DNA of 35,290 bases from Phycisphaerae bacterium (GTDB lineage: Bacteria; Planctomycetota; Phycisphaerae; Phycisphaerales; SM1A02): contig PAFA01000019.1 of the NCBI GenBank assembly GCA_002700845.1, positions 1 to 35,290 of the forward strand, given 5' to 3'. Within the stretch, counting starts at the first letter, position 1. Each line of letters opens with the position of its first letter. A program made the translations under genes and the position numbers. The notes beneath the pieces were generated by a model. It was given only the letters and a program-made list of their open reading frames with translations. It made no database searches and had not been told where the DNA came from. Positions 1 through 8,930 of the stretch are shown here, piece by piece.

Positions 1-132
1 CGTCACGGCTTAGGCCGCGAGGGAGTACTGCGAATTAGCAGATAAGGGTTTTGCACACTTGTTAACGCGGGTGTGTGCGCCGCGACACGCAGCGAGAAGA
101 CTTCAACCGTCCGGTCAAAGCCAGTCGGCCCC
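1..132 (-). ncRNA. ssrA: tmRNA (ssrA), 5' portion, truncated by the left window edge
   Basis: Minus strand reads GGGGCCGACTGGCTTTGACCGGACGG (like the conserved tmRNA 5' end GGGGnUGAnnnUGGnUUCGACnGG), then a pseudoknot CGCGG/CCGCG + GCACAC/GUGUGC, then 13 nt, then GCT AAT TCG CAG TAC TCC CTC GCG GCC TAA = ANSQYSLAA*, ending in the canonical -LAA motif. Confidence 0.87.
10..39 (-). other. tmRNA proteolysis-tag reading frame (ANSQYSLAA*)
   Basis: Ala resume codon GCT at 39-37, tag ends YSLAA then TAA at 12-10; lies 13 nt downstream of the predicted PK1. Confidence 0.8.
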
Positions 133-151
133 AGTTTTCAAAGAACACACC

Positions 152-179
152 ATCTTACCCCCGCTGGGGTCAGAGGCAA
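152..179 (-). promoter_or_regulatory. candidate sigma-70 promoter for ssrA (TTGCCT - 16 bp - TAAGAT)
   Basis: -35-like TTGCCT at 179-174 and -10-like TAAGAT at 157-152, about 20 nt upstream of the mature tmRNA 5' end. Confidence 0.4.
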
Positions 180-187
180 CTTTGAAG

Positions 188-613
188 TCAGCCGGCCACG
201 GCGCCCTCAGCGGCAGCAAGTCCCAAAAAGCTCAGGAAGACGGTTACAAATGCGGCCAAACCCATCATGGCCAAAATGAACAGGATCACCGCCGCAACAG
301 CCATGATGACCGAAATCATCGACAGCACTTTTCCACTGCGGGTCATGGACATTCCGGATGGATCCATGATCCCAGAATGCATGGCTTTGAGATCGCTGCC
401 CCCAAAAATCCATCCCAAAATCCCGAGAATCAGGGCGATGAGTCCGAGCGGGAACGGAATGAGTGCCCACGAACAACAGCCAATAACGTTGATGATCAGC
501 GATGAGAGGCCCAGACCAAAGACGAGGCCCGCCCGGTGCTGTGCCATGTGATGGAGTGGTGGCGAAGAGGTCATGATGCGGTATTCCTTGCCCAAACCGG
601 GCGTTTGCTTCAC
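188..613 (-). CDS. DUF4190-like small membrane protein
   Basis: 141-aa ORF with Gly/Ile/Leu-rich TM segments (LGLIALILGILGWIFGG; VIMAVAAVILFILAMMG). Alternative start at 574. Confidence 0.7.
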   Translation of the reverse strand: MKQTPGLGKEYRIMTSSPPLHHMAQHRAGLVFGLGLSSLIINVIGCCSWALIPFPLGLIALILGILGWIFGGSDLKAMHSGIMDPSGMSMTRSGKVLSMISVIMAVAAVILFILAMMGLAAFVTVFLSFLGLAAAEGAVAG

Positions 614-633
614 TCGACCTTACACTAGATGCC

Positions 634-1431
634 GTGAGCGAATCAGCCCCACACCCCACGGTCGAGGACATCGAACGTACGTTTGACCATCCACTGGTCA
701 AAGGCACCCGCCCCATCGCACAAGGTGGCTTGATGCTGCTGCAGTGGGCCCTTCAATTTGGCTGGACGTGTGAAGGCCTGGGCCGACTTCGTGCCATTGA
801 TGGTCCATTCATCTTGGCGGCCAACCACACCAGCCATGCCGATACTCAGGCCATTTTGTCGGTGCTCCCTTCAAAAATCCGCAACCGAACCTGCGTCGCT
901 GCTGCTCAAGACACCTTTGGTGCCGCGAGTGAAATTCACTCGCTCAAAGACATCCAAAAAACTGCGGTTGAGTTTGCGGTCGCCAGCGCGTTCCGTGCTT
1001 TTGCCTTTGATCGTCGAGGCTCCCCTTTGCGTTCGCTGCGAACTGCGATTGAACTGGTAGACCACGGGTGGAATCTCTTGATTTATCCCGAGGGAACCCG
1101 AAGCCGAACCGGAGTTCCGGGAGAATTCAAACCAGGCATTGGCTTGCTGGCCAAGAAGACAGGGGTTCCAATCGTCCCGGTCCGGGTCACTGGGAGCGAC
1201 GAAATCTTACCTCTGGGCAGTACCGTGCCTCGACCCGAAACCGCTCACGTGGCCTTTGGCGCTCCGTTGAAATTGGAACCCGGTGAAGACGCCCGAGAGT
1301 TTCCTGGTCGGCTTCGAGAAGCTGTTCTCTCATTGCGCACCGAACCCCGCCCCAGACCGGATCGCTTCCGTATTCTGGCCCGGCACGTCTACCGCTCGGT
1401 CGCACATCGAATCTCGGAACTGGACTCGTGA
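634..1431 (+). CDS. plsC: 1-acyl-sn-glycerol-3-phosphate acyltransferase family protein
   Basis: Acyltransferase motifs NHTSHAD (NHxxxxD) and YPEGTRS; GTG start. Confidence 0.88.
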   Translation: MSESAPHPTVEDIERTFDHPLVKGTRPIAQGGLMLLQWALQFGWTCEGLGRLRAIDGPFILAANHTSHADTQAILSVLPSKIRNRTCVAAAQDTFGAASEIHSLKDIQKTAVEFAVASAFRAFAFDRRGSPLRSLRTAIELVDHGWNLLIYPEGTRSRTGVPGEFKPGIGLLAKKTGVPIVPVRVTGSDEILPLGSTVPRPETAHVAFGAPLKLEPGEDAREFPGRLREAVLSLRTEPRPRPDRFRILARHVYRSVAHRISELDS

Positions 1432-1901
1432 GCAACGCTTTCGTTCTGCTTGGACTCGCTGAAACATTCACACTCTCGACGAATGATCTCGACATGGCAT
1501 GGATGCGCGCCTGCGCCACCGCGCACCCAGATGCGGGAGGAAACGTTGATCATGCCGCCCGCCTCAATGAGGCTCGGGAAGTTCTGGCCCATCCAGAAAA
1601 ACGAGCCAACCTCCGGCTCGACATGCTGGGTGGTCCCAGTGCCGAACAAGACCAACGCCTCCCGGATGGTTTTTTGATGGAGATGCTGGAGCTCCGAGAG
1701 AAGATTGACGCAGAAATTGAAGCAGAAGGCACGGCCGCCACCGACCGTTGGCGATCTTGGGCTGATTCAGAAAGCGAACGCGCGTACTCCGAAATCGCCC
1801 CCGTCCTTGATGCCGCTTCCGCTTCCGGTGACGAACGGTCCGCCGTCCGAATGGTCCTCAATCGAGTGCGCTACCTCGAACGGCTTCGTGAGCAACTGTG
1901 A
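1428..1901 (+). CDS. hscB: HscB-like J-domain co-chaperone
   Basis: J-domain HPD motif (ATAHPDAGGN) followed by a helical C-terminal domain with FLMEMLELREKIDA, typical of HscB; overlaps the plsC stop. Confidence 0.78.
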   Translation: MSNAFVLLGLAETFTLSTNDLDMAWMRACATAHPDAGGNVDHAARLNEAREVLAHPEKRANLRLDMLGGPSAEQDQRLPDGFLMEMLELREKIDAEIEAEGTAATDRWRSWADSESERAYSEIAPVLDAASASGDERSAVRMVLNRVRYLERLREQL

Positions 1902-3154
1902 TGTGGGCCGAGCTGCTCCCGCTGCTGTTTACCCTGCCCTTGCTGGCACTCTCTGGATTCTTTTCGGGTTCCGAGACCATGCTGTTTGGCTTGTCGGCTG
2001 CCGACCGGGCCGAGCTTCGCGGACGCCACCCTTCGGTTGCGAAGCGTATTGAACTGTTGACCAGTGACGAACCGCGCCTTTTGGTGTCCATCTTGATGGG
2101 CAACACCATTGTGAATTGTTTGTTCTTTGTCATCACCTCGGCAATTTTATTGCAGGCCAATCTTGGGGCCGCTTGGTCTGCCGGTGTGGCCACTGGCCTG
2201 TTGCTGATGGTGGTGGTGTTTGGTGAAATTATTCCGAAAGCACTGTGCGATGGCGGGCGGGTTTCCGCGGCACTTTTCTTGTCGGGTCCTTTGGCGTTCT
2301 GGACCAAGATCGCCGGTCCAGTGGCCGCAGCCGTTGAGAAATTCTTGGTGGATCCACTGGCGCGTCTTTCGGGCTCTGAAGTTGCACAAGATCCAGATGC
2401 TGGTCGACGAGCGCTGCGACATATTGTCGAGCAAGCCGCGGAAGAAAATGTTCTCCGGAGTGGCGAGGCCGAAATGCTCTCCGAACTGATGTCCATGCCT
2501 GGACGCCGGGTTCGTGACGCCATGACCCCTCGGCTACGCATGCCCATGCTCGCCCATGATGCAAGCCGGTCCGATGCGGCTCGCTTGCTTGCCCAACAGC
2601 AAACACCACTGGTGACGGTCATTGGCGATGGTCCTGATGATGTCATTGGCTTCTTGCACGCCAAACGCTTCTTGCATCGAGATCTACCAACGGTTGGACA
2701 CCCGGCAGCACTGTTGCCGGTACGGGCCATCCCAGAAACAGCCACCCTTGAAGATGCTTTGCAAGTGTTCAAGCGTACCGGCTCTCGAGCTCTCATCGTG
2801 GTGGATGAGTTCGGCGGAACCGAGGGGGTCCTGACCATCGAGGACGTCGCCGAAGAGTTGGTCGGTGACTTGCGTCACCACCGCCCCGCCGACTTGGCGG
2901 CGCGAAGAAATGATGATGAATCTTGGTCCGTGCCAGGAGGATGCTCGATTCGAGACTTGGCTGATCAATTTAATCTTGTGCTTCAAGAGACGGAATCGGC
3001 AACCGCCGGTGGCTATGTGGTGGAACACTTGGGCCGGGTGCCACAAGCCGGTGAAGTGTTTGTCATGGATGGCCTCAGAATTACGGTGACCAAGGCCAAC
3101 CAACGCCGAATCCGAGAATTCCAACTTGTCTTGGAGGATGCCGATGGCGAGTAA
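1898..3154 (+). CDS. Hemolysin/CorC-type protein: CNNM transmembrane + CBS pair + CorC_HlyC domain
   Basis: N-terminal ALSGFFSGSETMLFGLSAADRAEL, VRDAMTPR, LIVVDEFGGTEGVLTIEDVAEELVGDL. Confidence 0.92.
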   Translation: MMWAELLPLLFTLPLLALSGFFSGSETMLFGLSAADRAELRGRHPSVAKRIELLTSDEPRLLVSILMGNTIVNCLFFVITSAILLQANLGAAWSAGVATGLLLMVVVFGEIIPKALCDGGRVSAALFLSGPLAFWTKIAGPVAAAVEKFLVDPLARLSGSEVAQDPDAGRRALRHIVEQAAEENVLRSGEAEMLSELMSMPGRRVRDAMTPRLRMPMLAHDASRSDAARLLAQQQTPLVTVIGDGPDDVIGFLHAKRFLHRDLPTVGHPAALLPVRAIPETATLEDALQVFKRTGSRALIVVDEFGGTEGVLTIEDVAEELVGDLRHHRPADLAARRNDDESWSVPGGCSIRDLADQFNLVLQETESATAGGYVVEHLGRVPQAGEVFVMDGLRITVTKANQRRIREFQLVLEDADGE

Positions 3155-4133
3155 TCTTCCATTGATCCTGTCCGGAAGCGCATTGGCCTTGGGTCTGGTG
3201 GGGAGTGCGCTGGCCTCGGGCTTGGAAACTGGATTTTATGTTTTGGATCCGGTTCAACTTCGACATCGCGCGATGGGTGGCGATACGGCCGCGCGCCGCG
3301 TTGAACAAGAACGGCGTCAACCCGGTCGTCTGCTGGCCCTGCTTTTGCTGCTGACCAACGGCATGAACTATCTGGCAACATTTGGTTTGGGTGGTCTACT
3401 TGGACACCTCGCCACTGGCGAAGGCTTGGCCATTGCCATTGAGGCCCTGCTGATTACCCCGCTGGTGTTCGTCTTGGGCGAATCCTTGCCCAAAGAAATC
3501 TTCCGCCGCCACGCCGATCGCTTGGTGTACACGCTCTCGGCCCCACTGCCCGTCCTCCGCTGGATCGCAACTGCGGTTTTGCTGTTGCCTTTTGTTCAGG
3601 CGATGCAAACCATTGCCAGCCGGCTTTCCGGAAGACGCTCGGGGCGAACCGAAAACGCTCGAGGACGGATCGCCCGTCTTTTGAAAGAAGGCGCGCGGCA
3701 CGGCGTCATCGGTGACCAACATACCGAGCTCATTGACCGGATCCTGGCCCTTCGCGTCCGCCCGGTTCGCACCCGAATGGTGCCATGGTCCAGAGTGGCC
3801 TCGGTCTCCAGATCACTTGATCCCGAAGCGCGCCGAAGAGTGCTCAAGCGAAGTCGATTTACCCGGCTCCCTGTGGTGGACAACAATGGACGACTGGTTG
3901 GTGTCCTCAACACGCTTCGAGCCCTTGCCGATCCTGACCGTGCAACCGTGGACCTCATGCGTCCCCCACTGATGCTTGATGCCGATGATTCCATGCTCGA
4001 AGCAATCGACCGTCTTCGGTCTGAGGGTCGCGGCATGGGCGTTGTCATGAAGGCCGGAACTTCAACCCCGCTTGGCATCGTGACCGTGAAAGACTTGGTT
4101 GAGCCGTTAACCGGTGAACTTGCGGCGTGGTAG
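3144..4133 (+). CDS. Second CNNM/CBS-domain membrane protein
   Basis: CNNM-like TM region (LGESLPKEIFRRHADRLVY) and CBS motifs (TRLPVVDNNGRLVGVLNT; PLGIVTVKDLVEPLTGEL). ATG at 3144 has an upstream GGAGG; preferred over TTG at 3126. Confidence 0.85.
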   Translation: MASNLPLILSGSALALGLVGSALASGLETGFYVLDPVQLRHRAMGGDTAARRVEQERRQPGRLLALLLLLTNGMNYLATFGLGGLLGHLATGEGLAIAIEALLITPLVFVLGESLPKEIFRRHADRLVYTLSAPLPVLRWIATAVLLLPFVQAMQTIASRLSGRRSGRTENARGRIARLLKEGARHGVIGDQHTELIDRILALRVRPVRTRMVPWSRVASVSRSLDPEARRRVLKRSRFTRLPVVDNNGRLVGVLNTLRALADPDRATVDLMRPPLMLDADDSMLEAIDRLRSEGRGMGVVMKAGTSTPLGIVTVKDLVEPLTGELAAW

Positions 4134-4141
4134 TTGACCGC

Positions 4142-6421
4142 TCAACCAGCTGGTTTGAGACGAATGACCCGAACCGCTGGACCTGAACGCATTGAAGTGG
4201 GGCGGCCCTTGAGCCACGCACTGTGGCCCTTGCGATAATTGTCGGCCCGCGGATCTCCGGATTGACCACCTGGCATGTGAAAGATTGCCGCATTGTGGTC
4301 TGATGGTGAAATCACCATTCGGAGTGACGCTCCAAAGCCAGGTCGAATGACCTTGACCGCGTCAAGGCTTCCAGACTGTGGAGGGTCAGGCAATCGCACC
4401 AAAGATCCGAACAAGGGCGGGAGTTGATCAGCAATGGGGTGAGCAACCCTTGGGCTATTTTTTTCTCCCCAGCGTTTTGCCAAAGCATTTGGGCCACCCT
4501 TCTTGATGAGGACACGGATCGCCTGATCGGCACATTCTGAAAGGAATGCATCCCAAGTTGCATGTGGCTGAGGCAACAGATGATCCGGACGTGTTCGAAG
4601 GATGGCCTCCACGGCCTCCTCCCGAACGGGGAACTTGCCTTGATAAACCTGAAGTGCCTCGGCCACCGGTGCAACCAAGGGTGACAAGAGTGCATCTTCA
4701 ACCACCTCACGGAAGGCTTGCACCATGACGTAAGACCGCGAGTCAGCGGCAGCGGTGCCGTTCCAATCTTTACTGAGGTTCCTGGCACGCCCCGCGTTGC
4801 CACCGTCCACCGACTTCATGGCTTTCGTAAATCGCTGATGCCATGCATCCATCATTTCCACTCGGGCATCGAGAGCGATTTCAAGCAGCGATTGTTCATC
4901 GTGCTGCTCCTTTGCGGCCAACAAATCACGAATGCGAGAAGCGCGGTACCCCGGGTCCCAATTTTCACCAATCGCCGGAGCGTACTCCCAACCAGCGACC
5001 CGGTTGTTGGCGGTAAACAAGACACCAGAGGTTGGGTCAACTACGGATGGGCGTGGGGCTTGTTTGCCCCAATCCCACCGACGCTCGGACGACCACTGCA
5101 CCGGAACACTTCCATCAAAGCCAATTCGCTTGGGAATAAAACCACTGATCGTCCAGCCAATCCGGCCGGAAGCATCAGCCATCACCACGTTCTGTGATGG
5201 ACCAAACCATTGACTGGTAATGGCCACGCCTTCATCAACGTTCTTGGCCTCGATCAGCTTGAATTGCGTTAGGTTTGCCGATTCCGCACGCAGCGCTGTC
5301 CAAACCGCAAACCGAACTGTCGCATGATCTTCTTGCTCTTCCAAGACTTCAACCACTGGACCAAGATCACTGCGAAGACCAACCAACGACTCCCCCTCAA
5401 GAGGGGCACCGCGGAGGCGCTCGGCGGGGCCAAAGGTGTCGTACCACCAGCCCCCTTCATCACGATGCAGTTCAATCTCGGCGTAATCCAAGAAATTGCC
5501 GCCGGTGTTGGTCAAACCCCAGGACAGATGATCCGTTCCGCCGACCGTTGCTCCGGGGAGTCCCGGCTGGGAAGCGCCCAACGCATTGATTCCAGGCCAA
5601 TGAAGATCCGATCGATACCAATAGCCTGGAGCACTCAAAGGCAAGTGTGGGTCATTGGCCATGATGGCATGCCCCGAGACCGATCGCTTTCCGCTCACCG
5701 CCCAATTGTTGGAACCAAGCATGGCCATAATCGGCTGCACCAAACCACGGGTCTCTGATCGCTCAAGATCCTGACGCAAATCCACCACATCCGGAGAAGG
5801 AATCATGGGTACCCGCAACGGCTCTGTATCAAATGGTTCAATCGGCGCGTCCCAATGAGATCGTCCTCGAGCGAGAAACTCAAAAAGTTCGGGGTCCAGC
5901 TCTGAAGCCACTCCACGCACCAGCTCCATACGCCGCTCGATGGACAATGCCGCCCACATGGTGTGCAACACACAAATCGAATCTCGAGGTTGCCAGGGTT
6001 CAAAGTTCGACTGAAGAATGGTGTGTTCGATGGTTTTGGGATGAGCGAGTACACCTGCGTTTACCCCATCGGTGTACGCCATCAACAACTCTCGCTGCTC
6101 ATCAGGAAGGGCGGCAAAAATTTCATCCGCAGCGTCAAGCATGCGGAACCGGCGAAATCGATCGTCTTCGCCACGGGCCTGTGGTCCCGCCAATCCTTCC
6201 AATCGTGCGGAACTGACCCGGCGCAAACCATCCATCTGAAACAGTCGATCCCGGGCGTGCATCCAACCCTGAGCCCGCACCACATCGGATCGACGTTCAC
6301 CGGTGATCTTTGGCACCCCGCGGTCATCGAGGGTAATCACGACCTCATCCACGAGACCAGGAATGGTGTGTGTCTCGTCGACCGAAGCACACATGAAAGC
6401 CAGAACAAATTCGATCAGCAT
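4142..6421 (-). CDS. Penicillin acylase family protein (Ntn hydrolase, S45)
   Basis: DDRGVPKITG, QGWMHARDRLFQMDGLRR, and GSNNWAVSG (autocatalytic Ser) with ANDPHLPLSAPGYWY. Confidence 0.9.
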   Translation of the reverse strand: MLIEFVLAFMCASVDETHTIPGLVDEVVITLDDRGVPKITGERRSDVVRAQGWMHARDRLFQMDGLRRVSSARLEGLAGPQARGEDDRFRRFRMLDAADEIFAALPDEQRELLMAYTDGVNAGVLAHPKTIEHTILQSNFEPWQPRDSICVLHTMWAALSIERRMELVRGVASELDPELFEFLARGRSHWDAPIEPFDTEPLRVPMIPSPDVVDLRQDLERSETRGLVQPIMAMLGSNNWAVSGKRSVSGHAIMANDPHLPLSAPGYWYRSDLHWPGINALGASQPGLPGATVGGTDHLSWGLTNTGGNFLDYAEIELHRDEGGWWYDTFGPAERLRGAPLEGESLVGLRSDLGPVVEVLEEQEDHATVRFAVWTALRAESANLTQFKLIEAKNVDEGVAITSQWFGPSQNVVMADASGRIGWTISGFIPKRIGFDGSVPVQWSSERRWDWGKQAPRPSVVDPTSGVLFTANNRVAGWEYAPAIGENWDPGYRASRIRDLLAAKEQHDEQSLLEIALDARVEMMDAWHQRFTKAMKSVDGGNAGRARNLSKDWNGTAAADSRSYVMVQAFREVVEDALLSPLVAPVAEALQVYQGKFPVREEAVEAILRTRPDHLLPQPHATWDAFLSECADQAIRVLIKKGGPNALAKRWGEKNSPRVAHPIADQLPPLFGSLVRLPDPPQSGSLDAVKVIRPGFGASLRMVISPSDHNAAIFHMPGGQSGDPRADNYRKGHSAWLKGRPTSMRSGPAVRVIRLKPAG

Positions 6422-8178
6422 GTTTCACTCTCGGCCATCAAAGCCAAATCTTTCACTTCCACTTCCGCGCTCACCGAGCCTCGGAATCTATTTTCACGGG
6501 GTACCCCAAGCACAAGCACACGGCGACCCCGGGCCAATCTTGGCAAAAATTCGCCGGCATTGAACCATATTGCCCGCAGTGATGTTGATCCGGAGCGTAA
6601 ACGGATTGCCACATGACTGCCGGTACGACCAATCGGATCCACCTGATCCAACGTCGCTTCAAGACGCAAGAGAGGCTCGGGGTTGCTGCGGCCGAAGGGT
6701 TCAAGCTTTTGCAGCCACTGAATCAAATCCACGTCGATTTCATGAAGCTGGGCATCGGTCGCGACCCGAAGTGCTGGGGTCAGATCCTCGGGATCGATGC
6801 GCATGGCATCCTCAAGAATTGCCGACGTGAACGCTTCCAATTGGTTGGTCGCCAAACTCAGCCCGGCCGCCATATCGTGACCGCCAAATTTGGTGACGTG
6901 CTCTTTGGCTGAATCGATGCACGCATGAATCGAAAAGCCCTCAATGGAACGAGCGGAACCACGCAACGTGTCCCCTTCCCGAGCCAACAAAATGGCCGGC
7001 CGGCCGAATCGATCCACCATACGGCTGGCAACAATGCCCACCACGCCCGGATGCCAGTCTTCACCGCACAACACCAGACACCGGCGGTTCGGTTGATCAA
7101 ACCCTTGAGCAATGGCCATGGCTTCAGCCTCTTTCGCCATGCGCTGGGTCAATTCTTGACGCTCTCGATTGATGGCATCCAACTCCAACGCCAGTTCCTC
7201 GGCGCGATTCTCGTCAGAAGTGCACAACAGTTCAACGGCCGCATCGGCTTTGCCCAAACGCCCAACCGCATTCAGCCTTGGGCCCAGACGGAATCCCACC
7301 TCCATGGCGGTGAGTTGCCGCTTGGCGTCGAGATTGGCGACCCGCAACAACGCCTCAACTCCGGGAATTCGGCACTGCGCAATATGACGAAGGCCCCACG
7401 CGGCAATGAGGCGGTTTTCGTCTTCAAGCGGGACCACATCGGCAATTGTGCCGATCGCTGCCAGTGAAGTGAGATCGGCAAGCAAACTTCGCAGATGCGC
7501 CGGCAAACGGCCCTCTTCATCCCCTGCCGCCAAACGCGCGCAGGCCCACGCCAGCTTCCATGCGACTGCCGCACCACAAAGACCAGCAAAGGGGTATTCC
7601 CCAAGCCCAGGATGAACCACGGGCACTTCTGGCAGTTGGATCTGACCAGTCTCGTCTTCGAGCGGCTTGTGGTGGTCCGTCACAAAGAGTTTGAGTCCCA
7701 ACGCTTTGGCCCGTTCGGCAGCATCAATGGCGGCAATCCCACAATCCACACTCACCACGACCTCATCCCCAGCCGAAGCAATTTCTTCAAGTTTGGCGAT
7801 GGAAATGCCATACCCCTCGGTCATGCGATCGGGCACATGGATCTTGACCGAAGCCTGCGGGCGAAGTTGACGAAGCATTCGAGCCAGAATCGTGGCCCCC
7901 GTAATGCCGTCTGCGTCATAGTCCCCATGAATCCAAACCGAACGCCCCTTCGTGTTGTCCAATTCCCCAAGGATGGCCTCGGCCACCTCGGCAATATTGG
8001 ACAACAGTCCAGGGTCATGGACGCCTGTGAGGGGGGACTGTAAAAAATACTCGGCCTCGGATTCGTTCTGAATGCCCCGCTGTGCAAGCAATCGACCCAC
8101 CAGATGAGGGCCTTGCCAGCCGACCGGCACCTCCGCGGCCCTTGGCTCAATCCATCGATAACGAAGCCCGCGACCCAT
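6415..8178 (-). CDS. recJ: Single-stranded-DNA-specific exonuclease RecJ
   Basis: IHGDYDADGITGATIL, SVDCGI, VTDHHK, GPRLNAVGRLG, GGHDMAAGLSL. Confidence 0.95.
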   Translation of the reverse strand: MGRGLRYRWIEPRAAEVPVGWQGPHLVGRLLAQRGIQNESEAEYFLQSPLTGVHDPGLLSNIAEVAEAILGELDNTKGRSVWIHGDYDADGITGATILARMLRQLRPQASVKIHVPDRMTEGYGISIAKLEEIASAGDEVVVSVDCGIAAIDAAERAKALGLKLFVTDHHKPLEDETGQIQLPEVPVVHPGLGEYPFAGLCGAAVAWKLAWACARLAAGDEEGRLPAHLRSLLADLTSLAAIGTIADVVPLEDENRLIAAWGLRHIAQCRIPGVEALLRVANLDAKRQLTAMEVGFRLGPRLNAVGRLGKADAAVELLCTSDENRAEELALELDAINRERQELTQRMAKEAEAMAIAQGFDQPNRRCLVLCGEDWHPGVVGIVASRMVDRFGRPAILLAREGDTLRGSARSIEGFSIHACIDSAKEHVTKFGGHDMAAGLSLATNQLEAFTSAILEDAMRIDPEDLTPALRVATDAQLHEIDVDLIQWLQKLEPFGRSNPEPLLRLEATLDQVDPIGRTGSHVAIRLRSGSTSLRAIWFNAGEFLPRLARGRRVLVLGVPRENRFRGSVSAEVEVKDLALMAESETC

Positions 8179-8278
8179 GACGCGAGATTATCCGAGATCG
8201 AAAAATGGGAAAGTCTGAAGTCGTTGCAGAATCATGCCGAACTGTCAATTGACGTCAGATTAGGATGTTCTTTCCGCG

Positions 8279-8890
8279 ATGAGCAATAGATTCCATGCCA
8301 TCCTCCTGTTTGGATACCCCGGTGCTGGCAAAGGCACCCAAGGGGATCGTCTTGGCTCGCGCAAAGGCTTTTTCCATCTTGCCACCGGCGACGTGTTCCG
8401 ATCGCTGGACCCCGATTCAGAGCACGGACGGGAATTTCAGTACTACGCCGCCAAAGGCTTGCTGGTGCCTGACAGCCTGACCATGGCCATTTTCCGAAGC
8501 TACCTGTACAACCAAATCGCCGCTGAACGCTTCCAGCCTGAGTCGGAAATGCTTTTGCTCGATGGCATCCCAAGATCTGTCGAACAAGCTCGGATCCTTC
8601 AGGACCTGGTCGAAGTGTGTTCTGTCTTGCACCTCAAAGCCAGCGACCTCGATGTGCTGGCGGACCGAATCGTCAAACGGGCGGTGGAATCAAAGCGAGA
8701 AGATGACGCCGACACCGAAGTGATTCATCGTCGATTCCGGGTGTACGAAGAACAATCCATGCCGGTTTTGGCGTGCTATGACGCCGCCAAGATCCACGAA
8801 TTGGATGCATTACAACCTATGAGTGAAGTCACCGAACACATCAACGGCATTGTTGATCCGATTCGCTACCACATCTTTCCTATGCGCTAA
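8279..8890 (+). CDS. adk: Adenylate kinase family nucleoside monophosphate kinase
   Basis: P-loop GYPGAGKGTQ, HLATGDVFRS, LLDGIPRSVEQA, REDDADTEVIHRRFRVYEEQSMPVL. Confidence 0.88.
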   Translation: MSNRFHAILLFGYPGAGKGTQGDRLGSRKGFFHLATGDVFRSLDPDSEHGREFQYYAAKGLLVPDSLTMAIFRSYLYNQIAAERFQPESEMLLLDGIPRSVEQARILQDLVEVCSVLHLKASDLDVLADRIVKRAVESKREDDADTEVIHRRFRVYEEQSMPVLACYDAAKIHELDALQPMSEVTEHINGIVDPIRYHIFPMR

Positions 8891-8908
8891 GAGCCACATG
8901 AAGGCTCT
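8890..8908. terminator. hairpin between convergent adk and COX3 genes
   Basis: AGAGCC-acatgaa-GGCTCT perfect 6-bp stem in the 40-bp convergent gap; no strong T tract. Confidence 0.4.
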
Positions 8909-8930
8909 GATGCTTTGCCGGCCTCCCGGG

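Noticed and set aside
10-54. Longer tmRNA tag AKPLSANSQYSLAA starting at GCA (54)
   Set aside because: That GCA is partly inside the 3' arm of pseudoknot 1 (GUGUGC), so GCT at 39 is the better resume codon.
59-505. 148-aa plus-strand ORF at the left edge
   Set aside because: Overlaps the tmRNA and the DUF4190-like ORF on the opposite strand; low-complexity composition.
1858-2838. 326-aa minus-strand ORF
   Set aside because: Ser/Arg-rich shadow ORF antisense to the clear CNNM/CBS gene; typical GC-rich artefact.
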